From: Caldisericota bacterium
GTDB taxonomy: Bacteria; CAIJMQ01; JAADFP01
NCBI GenBank assembly: GCA_013152825.1
Contig: JAADFP010000064.1
Location: 1-8,372 of the forward strand
Length of the DNA stretch: 8,372 nucleotides
Direction: 5' to 3'
Shown: in pieces, positions 6,599 through 8,372 of the stretch
Position numbering within the stretch: position 1 is the first letter of the stretch
Layout of the letters: each line of letters begins with the position of its first letter
The notes under the pieces: generated by a model
What the model saw: only the letters and a program-made list of their open reading frames with translations
Database searches by the model: none
What the model was told of the DNA's origin: nothing
Made by a program: the position numbers and the translations under genes

Positions 6599-6614
6599 AC
6601 GTGGGGTTCAGGGT
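6589..6614. repeat. Perfect 10-bp-stem palindrome ACCCTGAACC / GGTTCAGGGT
   Basis: The arms at 6589-6598 and 6605-6614 are exact complements around ACGTGG. There is no run of T after the right arm, and on the opposite strand only a short one, so a classical terminator is unlikely. Confidence 0.6.
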
Positions 6615-6642
6615 AAAACTTTCTACCAGAATACCCTGCTCG

Positions 6643-6676
6643 CTCTCCCGACGCATGTTGGGAGAGGGCAGGCGGG
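6643..6676. repeat. Second GC-rich hairpin, related to the element at 6444-6508
   Basis: CTCTCCCGAC (6643-6652) and GTTGGGAGAG (6657-6666) pair at 9 of 10 positions around a GCAT loop. The segment 6658-6676 matches 6483-6501 at 16 of 19 bases (core GGGAGAGG.CAGGC.GG), showing common origin with the first element. Confidence 0.6.
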
Positions 6677-6748
6677 CAGGAAACTGACTTACTGTTCACT
6701 ATTCCCTCCCCAGCCTGTCTCAAATGCAACGTTTGCTTTGCTTCTTTT

Positions 6749-6757
6749 TGGTAAAAT
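6749..6757 (+). promoter_or_regulatory. Extended -10 box TGGTAAAAT before nadD
   Basis: TG at 6749-6750, one base, then TAAAAT at 6752-6757, ending ten bases before the nadD ATG. I see no good -35 box at 16-18 bases, which extended -10 promoters often tolerate. It would give a leader of only a few bases, and no ribosome binding site precedes the ATG. Confidence 0.45.
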
Positions 6758-6767
6758 GTAGCTCTCC

Positions 6768-7343
6768 ATGAATACAAAAATAGGAATAATTGGTGGTAGC
6801 TTCAATCCGCCTCATTATGCCCATTTATTTATGGCCATAGAGACCCTTTACCAATTTAACCTGGGAAAAGTGCTCTTTATCCCTGCTAATATTCCACCCC
6901 ACAAGGAAGAAGGGCTTGTTTCTGCGGTGCATCGTCTGAAAATGGTGGAATTGGCCATTGCAGATGAAGAAAGATTCCAGGTTTCGGACATGGAAATTAA
7001 GAGAGGTGGAGTTTCCTATACCGTGGACACCTTAAAGGAACTGAAGCAGAGTTACGGGGAAATATACTTTATTGCAGGCAGTGATTCTGCCCTTGATTTG
7101 CCGCATTGGAAAGAACCGGAAACTATCCTGGAATTATGTACTTTTACTGTATTTGAGAGGCCGGGTTATCCATTTGTAAAAGTTAGAGAGAACTTGAAGA
7201 GAAAAATGGTGCTGATGGATTCTCTTTTATTGGATGTTTCTTCCCGGGAGCTGCGCAGCAGAATCAGAGAGGGAAAACCCGTGCGCTATCTTTTACCCTG
7301 CTCAGTAGAGAGATACATAGAGGAGAACTCACTTTACAAATGA
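6768..7343 (+). CDS. nadD: Nicotinate-nucleotide adenylyltransferase
   Basis: NadD transfers AMP from ATP to nicotinate mononucleotide to form deamido-NAD, a late step of NAD synthesis in the cytoplasm. The 191-residue product has the nucleotidyltransferase fold: GGSFNPPHYAH at 9-19, with H16 and H19 forming the HxxH ATP site (the more common form is GGTFDPPHxGH); DTLKELK after the VSYTVDT strand; GSDSALDLPHWKEP, the typical substrate-binding segment; and the C-terminal VSSRELRSRIREGKPVRYLLP corresponding to the ISSTxIR motif. It is of typical length. The ATG has no ribosome binding site, and a TGGTAAAAT box ends ten bases upstream. NadD genes often sit before rsfS, but here the next frame is a wrecked mannitol-1-phosphate dehydrogenase whose ATG overlaps the nadD stop (ATGA). 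The enzyme call is firm. Confidence 0.95.
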   Translation: MNTKIGIIGGSFNPPHYAHLFMAIETLYQFNLGKVLFIPANIPPHKEEGLVSAVHRLKMVELAIADEERFQVSDMEIKRGGVSYTVDTLKELKQSYGEIYFIAGSDSALDLPHWKEPETILELCTFTVFERPGYPFVKVRENLKRKMVLMDSLLLDVSSRELRSRIREGKPVRYLLPCSVERYIEENSLYK

Positions 7344-7676
7344 AGAAAGCGAAGAAAGCGGTGCAATTCGGGGCGGGAAATATAGGAAGAGGGTTTCTCG
7401 TGACCCTATACGTAAACTTTCTACGGGTGATAGGTTAATAGGTGGAGCGAGGTTCATAGAGAAACAGGAGGGGGATCTGGAGGCAATAGGCTGGAGATCC
7501 GCGGCGCTTCTTTACGATTATTCCGGGGATAGGGGACAATGAAATTACAGGGATTGATAAAAGCAGAAGGAATAGATACAGTCCTTCAAGAGATTTGTAA
7601 ATTTTCTCCCGGAGAAATACTGGCTCTTTTGGTGAAAGAGATGAGGGAGAAACTCCGGAAAGGAGAATTTGCATAG
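7340..7676 (+). pseudogene. mtlD: Relic of mannitol-1-phosphate 5-dehydrogenase
   Basis: Three frames read in succession give pieces of one MtlD-type protein, an NAD-dependent enzyme interconverting mannitol-1-phosphate and fructose-6-phosphate. From 7340, the start gives the N-terminal Rossmann motif AVQFGAGNIGRGFL. From 7399, in another frame, comes RDPIRKLSTGDRLIG, then AALLYDYSGDRG, which belong to the C-terminal helical domain. From about 7539, in the third frame, comes KLQGLIKAEGIDTVLQEIC, ending at TAG 7674-7676. The family is about 380 residues long, so some 260 central residues were lost by a deletion joined near 7398, with a shift of frame. A second one-base loss lies near 7538. The N-terminus also carries a 9-base tandem duplication (GAAGAAAGC at 7342 and 7351). 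The start overlaps the nadD stop, so it may once have been translated with nadD. No functional product is possible. Confidence 0.85.
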
Positions 7677-7704
7677 GGTTTATAAGCCTGGTAAAATCAT
7701 AGGA
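7669..7704 (+). promoter_or_regulatory. Promoter and ribosome binding site before the zinc-type dehydrogenase relic
   Basis: TTGCAT (7669-7674), 17 bases, then TAAAAT (7692-7697) with extended TG at 7689-7690. AGGA at 7701-7704 lies five bases before the ATG at 7710. The -35 match is weak (3 of 6) and overlaps the end of the mtlD relic. It is the third TGnTAAAAT box just before a plus-strand start in this window. Confidence 0.45.
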
Positions 7705-7709
7705 CTAAA

Positions 7710-8324
7710 ATGAAATCACAAGTACTGGAAAATATAGAAAACCTGAAATTTAAGGAAGTACTCAGGCTGGAGCCTTCTTCCCGCGAGATGTTGCGGAAGG
7801 TTCAGGCTTGCGCTATCAATGTGCAGAAACTCATGTGGGTAAGCGAGGGAGATGTGGTAATCGGGAGCGCCCGCTGGGCTACATCCATGCCCGCCTGGCC
7901 AGGGTTAAGGGTGCAGACAAGGTGATAGTCCTTGAAGTATCTGCCCATCGGTTAAAGATGGCTAAAGAGAAAGCCCGGGCTGATTTTTAATTTCAATCCT
8001 TTAGAGGATAGTGTGGTGGATAGGATAAAAGAAATTACAGGAGGAAAGGGAGCAGACAGGGTAATTCTGGCCTGTGGTTCAGATAGGGCACAGGCTCTGG
8101 AATTGGTAGCACCGCTGGGTTCTGTGAATTTCTTTGGCGGATTGCCCAGGGGTAAGCTCCTTGCCCTGAATACTAATTCCCTTCACTACAAGGAGTGTTA
8201 TGCCGTGGAGACACATGGATCAATAGAAGATTTAACGCACAGGTTGCCATTAGAAGAATTACAGAAAGGGCTGCAGGTAGTGGAAAAAGGGGAAGGGTTA
8301 AAAGTTATAATAAAGCCAGAGTAA
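7710..8324 (+). pseudogene. Relic of a zinc-type (sorbitol/threonine dehydrogenase-like) alcohol dehydrogenase
   Basis: Fragments of one medium-chain dehydrogenase lie in order but in alternating frames. From 7710: an N-terminal GroES-like segment with FKEV..LEPSSRE..RKVQACAI, which stops where the catalytic CGTD zinc motif should follow. It continues directly into NVQK..VSEGDVVIG, which belongs after the catalytic domain, so about 100 residues with the zinc ligands are gone. Near 7870 one base is missing inside the nucleotide motif GSGPLG, and the next frame gives YIHARLARVKGADKVIVLE. Near 7990 a one-base change shifts frame again (stop TAA) into NPLEDSVVDRIKEITGGKGADRV, FFGGLP and HYKE, ending THRLPLEELQKG. 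Between THGS and THRLPLEE about 20 residues also seem lost. The total of 615 bases compares with about 1,050 for an intact gene. The substrate cannot be assigned; the adjacent mtlD relic suggests polyol metabolism. Confidence 0.85.
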
Positions 8325-8359
8325 GATAGATGGAAGAACCATTATGAAGGAGGTAAACG

Positions 8360-8372
8360 ATGCCTTTTAAAG
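8360..8372 (+). CDS. Start of a further gene, cut by the window edge
   Basis: AAGGAGGT (8347-8354) stands five bases before ATG at 8360, which reads MPFK before the window ends. It lies 35 bases after the end of the dehydrogenase relic, on the same strand, and was probably in the same transcript. Four residues do not allow identification. Confidence 0.6.

Larger units (their letters stand above)
6309..6767. other. Repeat-rich intergenic region between cstA and nadD
   Basis: I find no credible coding frame on either strand here. The first 130 bases show nothing recognisable and no terminator for cstA. From 6444 on, the region is built of three inverted repeats and an AT-rich tract of CCTAAA-like units, listed separately. 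The last 50 bases lead into the nadD promoter-like sequence. Confidence 0.7.

Noticed and set aside
6589..6620. Intrinsic terminator for cstA
   Set aside because: The stem is perfect but is followed by GTAAAACT rather than a T run, and it lies about 280 bases after the cstA stop.
6444..6676. CRISPR array
   Set aside because: Only two diverged palindromes without equal spacing or unique spacers; no direct repeat series.
6354..6777. Two minus-strand frames of about 62 residues in the cstA-nadD gap
   Set aside because: They run through palindromes and the CCCTAAA tract, have no ribosome binding site and no recognisable protein pattern.
7435..7674. 79-residue minus-strand frame
   Set aside because: It is antisense to the C-terminal mtlD relic, whose similarity explains the sequence.
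7539..7676. Independent 45-residue gene starting MKLQGL
   Set aside because: A purine-rich site precedes the ATG, but the residues match the end of MtlD and the preceding frame supplies the adjoining segment, so it is a frameshifted fragment.

Overview
The window looks like a chromosomal piece from an anaerobic bacterium that uses the Wood-Ljungdahl (reductive acetyl-CoA) pathway. The evidence is a tightly packed minus-strand operon with a CODH maturation ATPase, the small subunit of the corrinoid iron-sulfur protein, a CooF-type ferredoxin, an NAD(P)/FAD oxidoreductase and the start of a CooS-type carbon monoxide dehydrogenase. I cannot name the phylum from the sequence. Strong Shine-Dalgarno sequences occur beside nearly leaderless starts, and the intergenic DNA carries palindromic repeats, which would suit an uncultured candidate-phylum bacterium.

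Positions 1-3880, minus strand: transcription runs leftward as cooC, an unrecognised 58-residue gene, acsD, cooF, FNOR and cooS (cut by the window edge). Neighbouring genes overlap by 35, 4 and 23 bases or are separated by 9 to 11 bases, so this reads as one translationally coupled transcript. CooC would load nickel into CooS. CooF would carry electrons between CooS and FNOR, and FNOR would exchange them with NAD(P)H. AcsD is half of the methyl carrier that feeds acetyl-CoA synthase. The large CFeSP subunit, acetyl-CoA synthase and the methyltransferase are not in the window.

Positions 3881-4073 are a divergent control region. Positions 4074-4541, plus strand, encode an Hsp20 small heat-shock protein followed by a clear intrinsic terminator. 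Positions 4638-6308 hold a CstA-family membrane transporter whose most convincing promoter places the transcript start at or next to an internal ATG, so it is probably leaderless and starts at 4674.

Positions 6309-6767 are non-coding and rich in repeats: two related GC-rich hairpins, a degenerate CCCTAAA-like tract and a separate 10-bp-stem palindrome. Positions 6768-7343 encode nicotinate-nucleotide adenylyltransferase (NadD).

Positions 7340-8324 hold two consecutive ruined dehydrogenase genes, a mannitol-1-phosphate 5-dehydrogenase relic and a zinc-type (sorbitol/threonine-like) dehydrogenase relic. Both keep their two ends but have lost large internal pieces and carry single-base frameshifts. 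A further gene starts at 8360 behind a strong ribosome binding site and runs off the window. The right end therefore looks like a decayed sugar-alcohol oxidation locus beside intact housekeeping genes.
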